Positions 43,161-52,937 of a stretch of DNA of 64,000 nt are shown piece after piece. Made by a program: the position numbers and the translations under genes. The stretch is from Dyella japonica A8 (GTDB taxonomy: Bacteria; Pseudomonadota; Gammaproteobacteria; Xanthomonadales; Rhodanobacteraceae). The notes beneath the pieces are model-generated. The model worked only from the letters and a program-made list of their open reading frames with translations, was not told where the DNA came from and searched no databases. Within the stretch, counting starts at the first letter, position 1; every line of letters begins with the position of its first letter. The stretch is taken from the NCBI RefSeq assembly GCF_000725385.1, contig NZ_CP008884.1:4763501-4827500 (forward strand). The letters run 5' to 3'.

Positions 43161-44900
43161 ATGCCTTCACCACGCCTGCTCTCGTTCGCGTTGTGCGCCG
43201 CGCTTGCCTCCCTCGCCCATGCCGATGACGCCAAGCCCGCGCCGGAACAGCCGCCGCTGACCGAACAGACGCAACGCTCCGGCGGGCAGCTCCCGGCGGA
43301 GCAGCAGCGCGTGAACTTCGATCATGCGGAGCTGCATTTCAGTGTCGACCCGGCACAGCAGACACTGGATGCCGAGGCGCGACTGACCTTCACCGCCCGC
43401 GAGACCACCGACGTCCTGCTGCTGGATCTGGATCCGCACCTGGCCATCGCCCAACTGACCGTTGACGGCAAGGCACTGACGCAGGGCCAGTGGAGCAACC
43501 CGGAGGGCCGCCTACGCATCGCCCTTCCCAAGCCGCTGGCGAAAGGTGGCAAGGCCGTGGTGGACATCCGCTACGGTGGCAAGCCGCATGTAGCGAAGAA
43601 GGCGCCCTGGGACGGCGGCTTCGTGTGGAGCCACGCCAGCGACGGGCAACCCTGGATCGCCACGGCGGTGGAAGGCGAAGGCTGCGACCTGTTCTGGCCG
43701 TGTATCGATCACCCGCAGGGCAAGCCTGACCTGGTCGACACCTACATCACCGTGCCGAAGTCGCTCGCCGCGCCGGGCAACGGCACGCTGGTGGAGATCA
43801 AGGAACACGGTGACACGCATACGTATCACTGGCGCGCGAAGCACCCGACCACCTACGCCATCTCGATCAACATCGGCCCGTTCGACGTGCTGAAGGGGAA
43901 TTACCACAGCCGCTACGGCAACACGATTCCGATGCAGATGTGGTACCTGCGCGGCCATGAGGCGCAGGCCAAGCAGCTGTTCGGCGAATTCCCGCGCATG
44001 CTCGATTTCTTCGAGCAGCAGATCGGCCCCTACCCCTTCGGCGACGAGAAGATGGGCGTGGTGGAAACGCCGCACCTGGGCATGGAGCACCAGACCATCA
44101 ACGCCTACGGCAACGGTTACCCGCGCAGCGAGTACAACTTCGACTGGCTGCTGCAGCACGAGTTTTCGCACGAGTGGTTCGGCAACCAGGTGACCAATGC
44201 CGACTGGGACGACATGTGGATCCACGAGGCTTTCGGCACCTACATGCAGCCGTTGTACGGCCAGTACCTCTATGGCGACATGCCGTATTTCTCGATGCTG
44301 CAGAACGAACGCAGCATGGTGAAGAACGCCTTCCCCATCGTGAAGGGGCAAAGCCTGTACGAGGATGACGTGTACAACGCTGAGCACGGGCCGGGCAACG
44401 ACATCTACTACAAGGGCTCGCTGATGCTGCACACGCTGCGGCAGATGATCGGCGACCAGGCCTTTTTCGAAAGCGTGCGCCGGCTGGTGTATGGCCGCCC
44501 GGACCCGAAGCCGGGCAACTTCGCGCCCCACTACGCCACCACGAAGGACTACATCGACATCGTGAACCAGGTAAGCGGTCGCAAGCTCGACTGGTTCTTC
44601 GACGTGTACCTGCGCGAAGCGGCGCTGCCGACGCTGGAAACGCAGCACGAGGGCAACACGCTGCACCTGCATTGGCGGGTGCCGCACGACAAGCCGTTCC
44701 CGATGCCGGTGGAGGTACAGGTGGGCGACCAGCTCGTCGTCGTGCCAATGAATGGCGGGGACACGTCGATTCCGGCGCCGGCCGGCACGCTGGTGATCGT
44801 CGATCCGCACAGCAAGGTGCTGCGCGAGATGCCGCATTTTGCCGAGTACCAACAGTGGAAGAAAGAACAGGCGGAGAAGAAGGCGAAGGCGGGGAAGTAA
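43161..44900 (+). CDS. Exported M1-family zinc aminopeptidase
   Basis: 579 aa from ATG at 43161. Signal peptide (about 1-20, AHAD), so periplasmic or outer-surface. N-terminal beta domain (about 45-240), then the catalytic domain with HEFSHEWFGNQ (zinc His, Glu, His) and the third ligand Glu in WIHEAFGTY 18 residues on. The GxMEN exopeptidase motif reads GMEHQT here, Asn replaced by His, as in a subset of bacterial M1 enzymes. C-terminal Lys/Glu-rich tail. No operon partner. Confidence 0.9.
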   Translation: MPSPRLLSFALCAALASLAHADDAKPAPEQPPLTEQTQRSGGQLPAEQQRVNFDHAELHFSVDPAQQTLDAEARLTFTARETTDVLLLDLDPHLAIAQLTVDGKALTQGQWSNPEGRLRIALPKPLAKGGKAVVDIRYGGKPHVAKKAPWDGGFVWSHASDGQPWIATAVEGEGCDLFWPCIDHPQGKPDLVDTYITVPKSLAAPGNGTLVEIKEHGDTHTYHWRAKHPTTYAISINIGPFDVLKGNYHSRYGNTIPMQMWYLRGHEAQAKQLFGEFPRMLDFFEQQIGPYPFGDEKMGVVETPHLGMEHQTINAYGNGYPRSEYNFDWLLQHEFSHEWFGNQVTNADWDDMWIHEAFGTYMQPLYGQYLYGDMPYFSMLQNERSMVKNAFPIVKGQSLYEDDVYNAEHGPGNDIYYKGSLMLHTLRQMIGDQAFFESVRRLVYGRPDPKPGNFAPHYATTKDYIDIVNQVSGRKLDWFFDVYLREAALPTLETQHEGNTLHLHWRVPHDKPFPMPVEVQVGDQLVVVPMNGGDTSIPAPAGTLVIVDPHSKVLREMPHFAEYQQWKKEQAEKKAKAGK

Positions 44901-44915
44901 TCACCACCCGCCCCT

Positions 44916-45096
44916 CTGTGGGAGCGCACCCTGTGCGCGACAAGCCGACGGAGCGGTGATGTTGTCACCCCGCGGTCGCGCACAAGTGCGCTCCTACAGG
45001 GGCTACCGATGTTGGTAGGAGCGCACTTGTGCGCGACCACGCAGCGACGGCATCGCCGCTCCGTAGGCTGTCGCGCACAGGGTGCGCTCCCACAGA
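44916..45096. repeat. Tandem pair of REP/BIME elements, family A
   Basis: Two inverted-pair units (44916-44999 and 45012-45096). The inner arms show a variant, GTAGGAGCGCACTTGTGCGC, instead of GTGGGAGCGCACCCTGTGCG. Confidence 0.85.
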
Positions 45097-45115
45097 AAGC
45101 CCTTGGTCCTTGAAT

Positions 45116-45144
45116 GAAAAAGGCGGCCCGTGGGCCGCCTTTTT
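45116..45144. terminator. Bidirectional terminator between M1 peptidase and prc
   Basis: AAAAAGGCGGCCC / GGGCCGCCTTTTT, 13-bp stem with 2-nt apex and A/T tracts on both sides; serves convergent genes. Confidence 0.85.
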
Positions 45145-45165
45145 CGTCGATCGAAGCTGGTGCGA

Positions 45166-47421
45166 TCAGTGCGCTGCCGGCACCTGCGGCTGCGGCTTTT
45201 CCGGTGTCGCCGCGGCGGTGGTGGCGCTGATGTTGGAGAACTTGCCGCCGTACGGCAGTACTTCCGCCGCCAGCTTGGCGTCGCTCTTGATCAGGCCCAC
45301 CGCGTCGAACAGGATGTGCGCGGTTTCGTCCAGCTGCGGGTCGGCCGCCTTCTTGGCGTCCTTCTCCTGCTTCAGCTCGCTCTTGAGGCTGCGCTCGTTG
45401 GCGTTGAGGCCGTCGTCCAGCGTGTCGGCATCATCCGTGTCGGTGTTGCCGTCGATGGCCTTGTGGCGGGCGCGGAAATCGGCCTGGATGGCATCCAGGT
45501 CCTTGCGCTCGGTTTCGCGCTGGGCGAAGTTGAGCGAGATGGTGGTCTTGTCGCGCATCTTCCGGTACTGCGCCAGCTCGTCGAGCATCAGCTTCCACGC
45601 CGGCGACTTGGCCGTGCGGGCGTCGTGCTTGGTGGTCAACTGGCCGAGGTAGGCCTTCAGGTCCGCCACCGGCTTGTAGTCAGCCGGCGCGATCTGCGTC
45701 CACGGCAGCGCGTTGTCGTAGGTCGACTCGCCGAAGTCCTTCTCGTCACCGTTCTTGGGGAACTGGATGTCCGGCGTCACGCCCTTCAGCTGGGTGGAGC
45801 CGCCGTTGATGCGGAAGAATTCCTGGATGGTCATCTTCAGCTCGCCGAACTGCGGCTTCTCGCTGTTGTTGCGGGTGAAGCGGTCCAGGTCGACCAGGTT
45901 CTGCACGGTGCCCTTGCCGAAGGTCGGCTGGCCGATGATCAGGCCGCGGCCGTAATCCTGGATGGCCGCCGCGAAGATTTCCGAAGCCGAGGCCGAGCCA
46001 CGGTTGACCAGCACGGCCATCGGACCGCTCCAGGACATGCCCGGATCATCGTCGCCCTGCACCTGCACTTCGCCGCGCGCATCGCGCACCTGCACCACCG
46101 GACCCTGGTCGATGAACAGGCCGGTGAGTTCATTGGCTTCAGCCAGCGAGCCGCCGCCGTTGTTGCGCAGGTCCATCACCACGCCTTCCACGCCTTCGGC
46201 CTTGAGCTCGCCAAGCAGCTTGGCGACGTCGCGGGTGGCGCTCTTGAAGTCCTTGTCGCCTTCGCGGCGCGCACCGAAGTCGGAGTAGAAGCTCGGCAGG
46301 TCGATCACGCCGATCTTGCGCGTGACGCCAGCGTCCTTGATCTCGATGACTTTCTTCTTGGCCGCCTGCTCCTCGATGCTCACCTTCTGGCGAACCAGGC
46401 TGATGAGTTCGTGCTTGCCGTCCACGCCAGCGTCGGCCGGGAGGATTTCCAGGCGGACCGTGGTGTCCTTCTTGCCGCGGATGTGCTTGACCACGTCATC
46501 CAGGCGCCAGCCGATGACGTCGGTCATCGGGCCGCTGGTGCCCTCGCCGATGGCGACGATGCGGTCGCCCACGTGCACCTTGCCGGACTTGGCGGCCGGG
46601 CCGGCGGGCACGATCTCGCGGATGGCGGTGTATTCGTCGCGCGCCTGCAGCACCGCGCCGATGCCTTCCAGCGAGAGCTTCATGGAGATGTCGAAGTTTT
46701 CCGCCGCGCGGGGGCCGAGGTAATCGGTGTGCGGGTCGGTGGACTCGGCATAGGCGTTCATGAAGGACTGGAACGCATCCTCGCCGTCGAGCTGCTTCAC
46801 GCGGTCGATATAGCCGGCGTAGCGCTTATCGAGGGTCTTGCGGATCTCGTCGTCAGCCTTGCCGGCAAGCTTCAGGCGCAGCCAGTCGTTCATGGTGCGC
46901 TGGCGCCACAGGGTGTCGAGCTCGGCCTGGTCCTTGGGCCAGTCGACCTTCTTGCGGTCGTAGTTGTAGCTTTCGTTGGTGTTGAAGTCGAAGCCCTGCT
47001 TCAGCAGGCCGCGCGCATAGTTCATGCGCTCGACGGCGCGCGTGACGTACAGGTTGAACATCGAGAACGGACCGGACAGATCCTGGTTCCAGATGGCATC
47101 GTCCATCTGCGTCTTCAGCGGCGCGAACTTGGCCAGGTCGGCCTGAGTGAAGAACACCTTCTCGCCGTCCAGGCTTTCCAGGTAGGCCTTGTAGATCTTT
47201 TGCGACATCGCATCGTCAAGCGGCTTCGCGTCGTAGTGGAAGCGCGTGAGGAAGCGTGCGGACAGCTGTGCCGCCTGTGCCTGCGTCGTGGTGGGCTTGA
47301 GCGGCAGCGTGGAGAACTTGCGCGGCGCCGTGGTATCGAGATCGGCGGCGGACTGCGCGTACGCACCGGCACCGGTAACGGCAAGAGCAAACAGCAGGGC
47401 GAGCGAGGGGCGCAGTTTCAT
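45166..47421 (-). CDS. prc: Carboxy-terminal (tail-specific) processing protease
   Basis: 751 aa, near the size of E. coli Prc/Tsp. Signal peptide (about 1-22). N-terminal helical domain, PDZ (about 235-330, GIGAVLQARDEYTAIREIVP), then S41 protease with catalytic Ser in NRGSASASEIF (about 470) and Lys in PTFGKGTVQ (about 497). C-terminal DUF3340-like region with KDLDAIQADFRARHKAIDGN. Periplasmic protease that trims or degrades proteins by their C-termini, including wall hydrolases and PBPs. Last gene of the envelope run, 17 bp after lipA. Confidence 0.95.
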   Translation of the reverse strand: MKLRPSLALLFALAVTGAGAYAQSAADLDTTAPRKFSTLPLKPTTTQAQAAQLSARFLTRFHYDAKPLDDAMSQKIYKAYLESLDGEKVFFTQADLAKFAPLKTQMDDAIWNQDLSGPFSMFNLYVTRAVERMNYARGLLKQGFDFNTNESYNYDRKKVDWPKDQAELDTLWRQRTMNDWLRLKLAGKADDEIRKTLDKRYAGYIDRVKQLDGEDAFQSFMNAYAESTDPHTDYLGPRAAENFDISMKLSLEGIGAVLQARDEYTAIREIVPAGPAAKSGKVHVGDRIVAIGEGTSGPMTDVIGWRLDDVVKHIRGKKDTTVRLEILPADAGVDGKHELISLVRQKVSIEEQAAKKKVIEIKDAGVTRKIGVIDLPSFYSDFGARREGDKDFKSATRDVAKLLGELKAEGVEGVVMDLRNNGGGSLAEANELTGLFIDQGPVVQVRDARGEVQVQGDDDPGMSWSGPMAVLVNRGSASASEIFAAAIQDYGRGLIIGQPTFGKGTVQNLVDLDRFTRNNSEKPQFGELKMTIQEFFRINGGSTQLKGVTPDIQFPKNGDEKDFGESTYDNALPWTQIAPADYKPVADLKAYLGQLTTKHDARTAKSPAWKLMLDELAQYRKMRDKTTISLNFAQRETERKDLDAIQADFRARHKAIDGNTDTDDADTLDDGLNANERSLKSELKQEKDAKKAADPQLDETAHILFDAVGLIKSDAKLAAEVLPYGGKFSNISATTAAATPEKPQPQVPAAH

Positions 47422-47438
47422 AGGTTCTCTGTGAGCTC

Positions 47439-48440
47439 TCAGGCGTGCTCGGTGACACCCGCGGCGTGAGCCTGCAGGTCAGCGTGGTAGGACGAACGCA
47501 CCAGCGGACCGGAGGCGACGTGATGGAAGCCCATCGCCTCGCCGGCTTCGCGCAGGGATTCAAATTCTTCCGGCGTCCAGTAGCGGATCACCGGATGGTG
47601 GTGCGGCGTAGGCTGCAAGTACTGGCCGATGGTGATCATGTCCACGTCATGCGCGCGCAGGTCGCGCATGGTCTCGAGCACCTGCTCCATCGTCTCGCCC
47701 AGGCCCAGCATGATGCCGGACTTGGTCGGCACGTCCGGATGCTGCGCCTTGAAGCGCTTGAGCAGGTCCAGCGACCACTGGTAGTCCGCGCCCGGCCGCA
47801 CTTCGCGGTAGAGGTGCGGCACGGTTTCCAGGTTGTGGTTGAACACGTCCGGCGGGAAGTCCTTGAGCACTTCCAGCGCGCGCTCCATGCGGCCCTTGCC
47901 GCGGAAGTCGGGCGTGAGGATCTCGATCTTGATGTTCGGTGCCGCATGACGCGTCGCGCGGATGCACGCGGCGAAATGCTCGGCACCGCCGTCGCGCAGG
48001 TCGTCGCGGTCCACCGAGGTGATCACCACGTACTTCAGGCGCATGTCGCGGATGGTCTCGGCCAGGCGCGCCGGTTCCAGCGGATCGGGCGCGGCCGGGC
48101 GGCCATGCGCCACGTCGCAGAACGAGCAGCGGCGGGTGCAGACCTCACCCAAAATCATGAAGGTGGCGGTGCCCTTGCTGAAGCACTCGTGGATGTTCGG
48201 GCACGAGGCTTCCTCGCACACCGTGACCAGCGAGTTCTCGCGCAGGCGCGACTTCAGCTGTTGCACGGCGTTGCCCTGCGGCAGGCGCACGCGGATCCAG
48301 CTCGGCTTGCGCAGCGTGGGTACGTTCGTTTCGAAGCCGGCGCGATTGAGCCCGATCTTGTCGTTGCCCAATTGCTTCTCGACGGGAGCTCCGGCGACGA
48401 CGCTGATCGGGATGGCCTTGGAAGTGGAGGTTTCGCTCAT
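47439..48440 (-). CDS. lipA: Lipoyl synthase
   Basis: 333 aa. Radical-SAM enzyme inserting two sulfurs into octanoyl groups on E2/H proteins. The auxiliary cluster motif is [12 protein letters not shown] and the SAM cluster motif CTRRCSFC. C-terminal RSSYHADL provides the usual auxiliary-cluster Ser. 10 bp after lipB, so the two steps of lipoate assembly are encoded together. Confidence 0.97.
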   Translation of the reverse strand: MSETSTSKAIPISVVAGAPVEKQLGNDKIGLNRAGFETNVPTLRKPSWIRVRLPQGNAVQQLKSRLRENSLVTVCEEASCPNIHECFSKGTATFMILGEVCTRRCSFCDVAHGRPAAPDPLEPARLAETIRDMRLKYVVITSVDRDDLRDGGAEHFAACIRATRHAAPNIKIEILTPDFRGKGRMERALEVLKDFPPDVFNHNLETVPHLYREVRPGADYQWSLDLLKRFKAQHPDVPTKSGIMLGLGETMEQVLETMRDLRAHDVDMITIGQYLQPTPHHHPVIRYWTPEEFESLREAGEAMGFHHVASGPLVRSSYHADLQAHAAGVTEHA

Positions 48441-48450
48441 GTAGGCAAAC

Positions 48451-49119
48451 TCAGACCGCTACGCGAGCGGGTAGTTCAGGAAGGATGGGGGGCGCGGCCT
48501 CAGCGACGAACCCGAACTGGTGGCAGAACTCCTCCACCAGGGCGTCCTCGACGTCCGACAGGCGCGACGGACCGCCCAAGTCTAGCACCTGCGTGACCGC
48601 CAAACCCTTGTAGCCACAAGGATTGATGCGGTGATAGGGCTCAAGATCCATGTTCACGTTGAAGGCCAGGCCATGGAAGCTGCAGCCGCGCCGGACGCGC
48701 AGGCCCAGCGCCGCCACCTTGGCGCCCGCCACGTAGACGCCCGGGGCGCCCTCCAGGCGGTCGGCGCCGATGTTCCAGTGGCCGAGGGTGTCGATGATGG
48801 CCTGCTCGATCTTGTGGACCAGCTCGCGCACGCCCACGCCGACCCGGCGCAGGTCGATCATCGGGTACGCCACGATCTGGCCGGGGCCGTGATAGGTCAC
48901 CTGACCGCCGCGGTCCACATGGATCACCGGGATATCGCCGGGCGCCAGCACGTGTTCGTCCTTGCCGGCCTGGCCGAGGGTGAACACGGGGTCATGCTCG
49001 AGCAGCCAGAGCTCGTCGGGCGTGTCGGGCCCCCGGTTGTTGGTGAACTGGCTCATCGCCTCCCAGGTCGCCTCGTAAGGCTGGCGACCGAGACGACGGA
49101 CTTTGAGCGGCAAGGACAT
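48451..49119 (-). CDS. lipB: Octanoyl-ACP:protein N-octanoyltransferase
   Basis: 222 aa. Transfers octanoate from ACP to lipoyl domains. Catalytic Cys in [13 protein letters not shown] (about residue 165) and Lys in [13 protein letters not shown] (about 134); [17 protein letters not shown] is the acyl-binding signature. Followed at once by lipA. Confidence 0.96.
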   Translation of the reverse strand: MSLPLKVRRLGRQPYEATWEAMSQFTNNRGPDTPDELWLLEHDPVFTLGQAGKDEHVLAPGDIPVIHVDRGGQVTYHGPGQIVAYPMIDLRRVGVGVRELVHKIEQAIIDTLGHWNIGADRLEGAPGVYVAGAKVAALGLRVRRGCSFHGLAFNVNMDLEPYHRINPCGYKGLAVTQVLDLGGPSRLSDVEDALVEEFCHQFGFVAEAAPPILPELPARVAV

Positions 49120-49253
49120 GGGGGCTGACCTGGGGATAGAGCTGATTATCTGCGGCCGTGAGACCGCCCTTGCAAGGGCTGGAAGTCATCGCGGTGCCCG
49201 GCGGGCACGGTCGGCCCGCCGGATGCCGGGGCGGCTGGGCGCCCCGGGGTGGC

Positions 49254-49544
49254 TTACAGCGTGTAACGGATATCCGGATCGGCGCGCAGCGAGGTGTGCG
49301 CCTGGTCGTACTGCTCGCGGGTCTCGGCGCGGAAGCTCACCGTCACCGAGATGAAGTTGCCCTCGCGCGAGTCGCGGTGCTTGACCGTCTCATGCAGCAC
49401 GTGCAGACCGATGCCTTCCAGGATCTGCGGCACGCGCGCCTTCAGGTCCGCATTGGCATTGCCCATGGCGGTGATTTCAAACTCACCGGGGAACTGGAAG
49501 CCCTGGCCTTCCTGCTGGGCTTCGATGGTGTCGATATCACGCAT
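49254..49544 (-). CDS. ybeD: DUF493 (YbeD-like) protein
   Basis: 96 aa from ATG at 49544 with GGAGG 7 nt upstream. Small ferredoxin-like fold; FQFPGEFEITAMG, HETVKHRDSREGNFISVTV and the terminal DPDIRYTL match YbeD/DUF493. Typically between dacA and lipB, as here; proposed regulatory or allosteric role unproven. Confidence 0.93.
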   Translation of the reverse strand: MRDIDTIEAQQEGQGFQFPGEFEITAMGNANADLKARVPQILEGIGLHVLHETVKHRDSREGNFISVTVSFRAETREQYDQAHTSLRADPDIRYTL

Positions 49545-49557
49545 CAGTGCACCTCCG

Positions 49558-50790
49558 TTACTTGGTCTCGTCGGGCTTCTTGTCGCTGTGGAACCACAGC
49601 ATGATGCTGTCCCACAGGCGGCCGAAGAAACCGGCCTGCGGTGCATCGGCAAGCGCGATCAGCGGCACGTTCTGCACCGGCTGGCCGTCCAGCGTGACGC
49701 GCAGCGTGCCCACCTGTTGACCCTTGGTGAAGGGGGCGACCAGGGTGGCGGGAACGTCCAGCGTGGCCTTCAGCTTGTCATAGTCGCCGCGCTTGACGGT
49801 GACCAGCACGTTGTCGGCCACGCCCAGCGGCAGCTGGTTGGACTGACCCTTCCACAGCTTCGGCGTTGCCAGCGGCTTGTCGCCGTCATACAGCTTGTGC
49901 GTCTCATAGAAGCGGAAACCGTAGCTCATCAACGCCATCGCGGCATCGGCACGGGTCTTCTCGTTGGTCGAGCCCATCACGATGGCGATCATGCGCGCAT
50001 CGCCCTGCTTGGCCGAGGCGGCCAGGCAGAAACCCGCCGCAGCGGTGTGGCCGGTCTTGATGCCGTCGACGGTCGGGTCACGCCACAGCAGCAGGTTGCG
50101 GTTGTGCTGCTTGATGCCGTTCCACTCGAAGTCCTTGATCGCCGAGATCGCATAGTCCTCGGGGAAGTCGTGGATCAGCGCACGCGAGAGAATGGCGATG
50201 TCGCGCGCCGTGCTGTAGTGGTTGGCGATCGGGTAGCCCGATGCATTCTGGAAATTCGTATTGGTCATGCCCAGCTGCTTGGCATAACCGTTCATCAGGC
50301 CAGCAAAGGCCTGCTCCGAACCGGCGGTGTGTTCGGCCAGCGCGATGGCGGCATCGTTGCCGGACTGGATGATCAGGCCGTACAGCAGGTCCTTCAGCGG
50401 CACCTGGCTGTTGAGCTTGAGGAAGCTGGTGGAGCCGTCGGTGCCTGCGCCGCCGCTGCGCCACGCGTTCTCGCTGATGGTCACCGGATCAGTCATGTGG
50501 ACCTTGCCGTTGGCCACCTCGGCCGAGACCACGTAGTCGGTCATGATCTTGGTGATGGATGCCGGCTCGACGCGCAGGTCGGGCTCCTTCGACGCCAGCA
50601 CCTGGCCGGTGGCGTAGTCCATCAGCACCCAGGCCTTGCCGTCCACGTCCGGCGGCGGCGGCACCGGCGCCTCGGGCGCGACCGGACGCGGCACCGGAAC
50701 AGGCTTGGGCGGGGTCTGCTGGGCAACGGCCGTGCCGACGACCAGGGCGGCGATGGCAAGCGAGGAAAGGGTACGGCGGATCAGGTTCAT
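49558..50790 (-). CDS. dacA: D-alanyl-D-alanine carboxypeptidase (PBP5/6 type)
   Basis: 410 aa from ATG at 50790. Signal peptide (about 1-23), Pro-rich linker, then S11 domain with SITK (Ser nucleophile, about 78-81), SGN (about 138-140) and KTG (about 242-244). C-terminal beta domain and an amphipathic end (FFGRLWDSIMLWFHSDKK) anchor it to the outer face of the inner membrane. Removes terminal D-Ala from stem peptides, limiting cross-linking. Confidence 0.95.
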   Translation of the reverse strand: MNLIRRTLSSLAIAALVVGTAVAQQTPPKPVPVPRPVAPEAPVPPPPDVDGKAWVLMDYATGQVLASKEPDLRVEPASITKIMTDYVVSAEVANGKVHMTDPVTISENAWRSGGAGTDGSTSFLKLNSQVPLKDLLYGLIIQSGNDAAIALAEHTAGSEQAFAGLMNGYAKQLGMTNTNFQNASGYPIANHYSTARDIAILSRALIHDFPEDYAISAIKDFEWNGIKQHNRNLLLWRDPTVDGIKTGHTAAAGFCLAASAKQGDARMIAIVMGSTNEKTRADAAMALMSYGFRFYETHKLYDGDKPLATPKLWKGQSNQLPLGVADNVLVTVKRGDYDKLKATLDVPATLVAPFTKGQQVGTLRVTLDGQPVQNVPLIALADAPQAGFFGRLWDSIMLWFHSDKKPDETK

Positions 50791-50850
50791 CGTTCGGTTC
50801 GGTCCAATGGCTATCGCGGCGCCGGGGCGCCGCACGTTTCAATCAATGCG

Positions 50851-51804
50851 TCAGTCTACCGCGACCTGCGGCCTGGGCAGCCCCATATTCTCGATGCGCG
50901 AGGTGACATCGTCGGCCTGGTCCACGCCTGCGAGCGGCCCCACGCGCACGCGCCGAATACTGCGGCCGTTGATTTGGGCATCCACCACCTGTACCGGCGC
51001 AAAATTGGCGGCGCGCAATTGCTGTGCCACCCGCTCGGCGTTGGTGGCGTCAGAGAATGCACCCACTTGCAGGTAAATGCCGGGCCCTGGGCTGGCAGGT
51101 TTGGGCGGCGGCGGTGGCGGCGGCAGGGTTTGCGCGGTCAGCGGCTGCGAAGGATCGATGGCGCGCACTTCCACCAGCCCGGTGCCCTTGGGCCACACGC
51201 CGATGCGCACGGCCGCGGCGTAGGACAGGTCGATGACGCGGTTTTCATGGAACGGGCCGCGATCGTTGATGCGCACGATCACGCTCTTGCCGTTTTCCAG
51301 ATTGGTCACGCGCGCATAGCTGGGAATGGGCAGCGTCTTGTGCGCAGCGCTGAACTGGTACATGTCGTAGTCCTCGAGACTCGAGGTCTTGTACCCGTGG
51401 AATTTGTTGCCGTAGAACGAGGCGATGCCGCGCTCCACATAGCCGTTGGGCGAAGCCAGTACGTTGTAGGTCTGGCCCAGCACGGTATAGGGCGACTTGT
51501 TGCCGTACAGCGCGCGCGGCTCCACCTTCGGTACGGGCTCGGGCAGCTTGGCGATGACTTCGGGCGGCGGACCTTCGGGCACGCTGTCCGCGTCGTCGCG
51601 ATAGCGGCTGCTCTGCGGCCGGCTGATGTCGTCGTTGACCCCACCGCGCGACGAGGCGCCGCCGTTGGTGCCGGACCATTTGGTGCCGCGAGAGGACGAG
51701 CCCGCCCCCGCCGCCGAGCCCGGCGCGGAGGGACGGGTCTTGCCGCCGCTGCAACCGGCCAGCAGCGCCATCAGCAGGAGTGGCAGCGCGAGCCGCCACC
51801 TCAT
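50851..51804 (-). CDS. rlpA: RlpA-family septal ring lytic transglycosylase lipoprotein
   Basis: 317 aa. Its ATG overlaps the mltB stop (ATGA). Lipobox LMALLAGC (Cys18). After a Ser/Gly-rich linker comes the double-psi beta-barrel domain (about 118-212; GIASFYGNKFHGYKTSS, VIVRINDRGPF) and a C-terminal SPOR domain (about 245-315; YLQVGAFSDATNAERVAQQL) that binds denuded glycan at the septum. Known RlpA cleaves glycan lacking stem peptides. Confidence 0.94.
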   Translation of the reverse strand: MRWRLALPLLLMALLAGCSGGKTRPSAPGSAAGAGSSSRGTKWSGTNGGASSRGGVNDDISRPQSSRYRDDADSVPEGPPPEVIAKLPEPVPKVEPRALYGNKSPYTVLGQTYNVLASPNGYVERGIASFYGNKFHGYKTSSLEDYDMYQFSAAHKTLPIPSYARVTNLENGKSVIVRINDRGPFHENRVIDLSYAAAVRIGVWPKGTGLVEVRAIDPSQPLTAQTLPPPPPPPKPASPGPGIYLQVGAFSDATNAERVAQQLRAANFAPVQVVDAQINGRSIRRVRVGPLAGVDQADDVTSRIENMGLPRPQVAVD

Positions 51805-52814
51805 TGCGTGGCATCCATCCCGTTGACCCCTTGCGCGATCGCCTGCGCCAGCTGGTGCACGGCCAGCGCATACAGCGGACTGCGGTTGTAGGTGGTGATC
51901 ACGTAGAAATTCTGGAAGGTGAACCAGTATTCCATGCCATCGGCGCCCTGCAGCGACTGCAGGCTGCTGGGCTGGGCGGGGTTGAGCGACTGCACGGGCG
52001 CGTAGCCCCACGCTTCGAGCTGCTCGACCGGCCATTGCGGTTTGGAGTCCTTGACGGAAATGGGCCTGGGGGCACCATCGGCGCGCGCCGGCGCGGCCAC
52101 GGGGCCACCGGTCTGCCAGCCGTGCTTGGCGAAGTAGTTGGCGACGCTGGCGAAGATGTCAGGCAGGGAGTTCTTCAGGTCGATGCGGCCGTCACCATCG
52201 GCATCCACGCCGAAGTCACGAATGCTGGACGGCATGAACTGGCCCCAGCCCTGCGCACCGGCATATGAGCCGGTGAGCGTGTCGACCGGGCCGGCAAGGT
52301 GGTTGTCGGGCAGTTCCAGCAGCGTCTTGAGCTGGTCGCGGAAGAAGGTGGCGCGCGGCGGGTAGTAAAGGCCCAGCGTCACCAGCGCGTCGAGCACCTT
52401 GTACTTGCCGGTGATCTTGCCGTACGAGGTTTCCACGCCGACGATCGCCACGATGTACTCGGGCGCCACGCCGTATTGCTTGCCGATGCTTTCCAGCAGC
52501 GCGCGATGCTCACGATAGAACGCGATGCCATCGTTGATGCGCTGGGGCGTGATGAAGATCGGGCGATAGTCCTTCCAGGGCTTCGCCTCGGCCGGGCGGC
52601 TGATCGCGTCCAGGATGCTCTGCTGCTTCTTCGCACCATCCAGCAGGGCGTTCAACGACGTCGTGCTCTTGCCCGTGTCGCGGGCCACTTCGCTGACCAG
52701 CTGATCTTGTCCGGGATGGGTTTCTGCGAGGGCCGGCATGCATGCCGTGGCGAAAAGAAGGCCCAGCGAGGCGACGAGGCGACGAGTCGGGAGCGACGCG
52801 GGAATCGAGGGCAT
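51801..52814 (-). CDS. mltB: Membrane-bound lytic murein transglycosylase B
   Basis: 337 aa; ATG at 52814 with GAAG upstream chosen over a GTG four codons earlier. N-terminal signal (about 8-30, LGLLFATACMPALA); I do not see a firm lipobox apart from TAC. SLT-like domain with catalytic Glu in IVGVETSYGKITG, and GAQGWGQFMPSS typical of MltB/SltB. Cuts the glycan between MurNAc and GlcNAc leaving 1,6-anhydro ends. Overlaps rlpA by 4 bp. Confidence 0.93.
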   Translation of the reverse strand: MPSIPASLPTRRLVASLGLLFATACMPALAETHPGQDQLVSEVARDTGKSTTSLNALLDGAKKQQSILDAISRPAEAKPWKDYRPIFITPQRINDGIAFYREHRALLESIGKQYGVAPEYIVAIVGVETSYGKITGKYKVLDALVTLGLYYPPRATFFRDQLKTLLELPDNHLAGPVDTLTGSYAGAQGWGQFMPSSIRDFGVDADGDGRIDLKNSLPDIFASVANYFAKHGWQTGGPVAAPARADGAPRPISVKDSKPQWPVEQLEAWGYAPVQSLNPAQPSSLQSLQGADGMEYWFTFQNFYVITTYNRSPLYALAVHQLAQAIAQGVNGMDATQ

Positions 52815-52937
52815 GAATGACTTCACTGTCGAAAACGGCTACGCGGCTAGCCTAGCATGCTGACAGCGGAAAACACTTGGTTTGCCGGAGATTTCAGGCA
52901 TGCCGGCCCGGCACCCGGCATGCGGCTGGCGCCGCGG

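Noticed and set aside
45130..47469. 779-codon open frame on the plus strand
   Set aside because: Antisense to prc; His/Gly/Val-rich composition typical of a shadow frame in high-GC DNA, with no domain.
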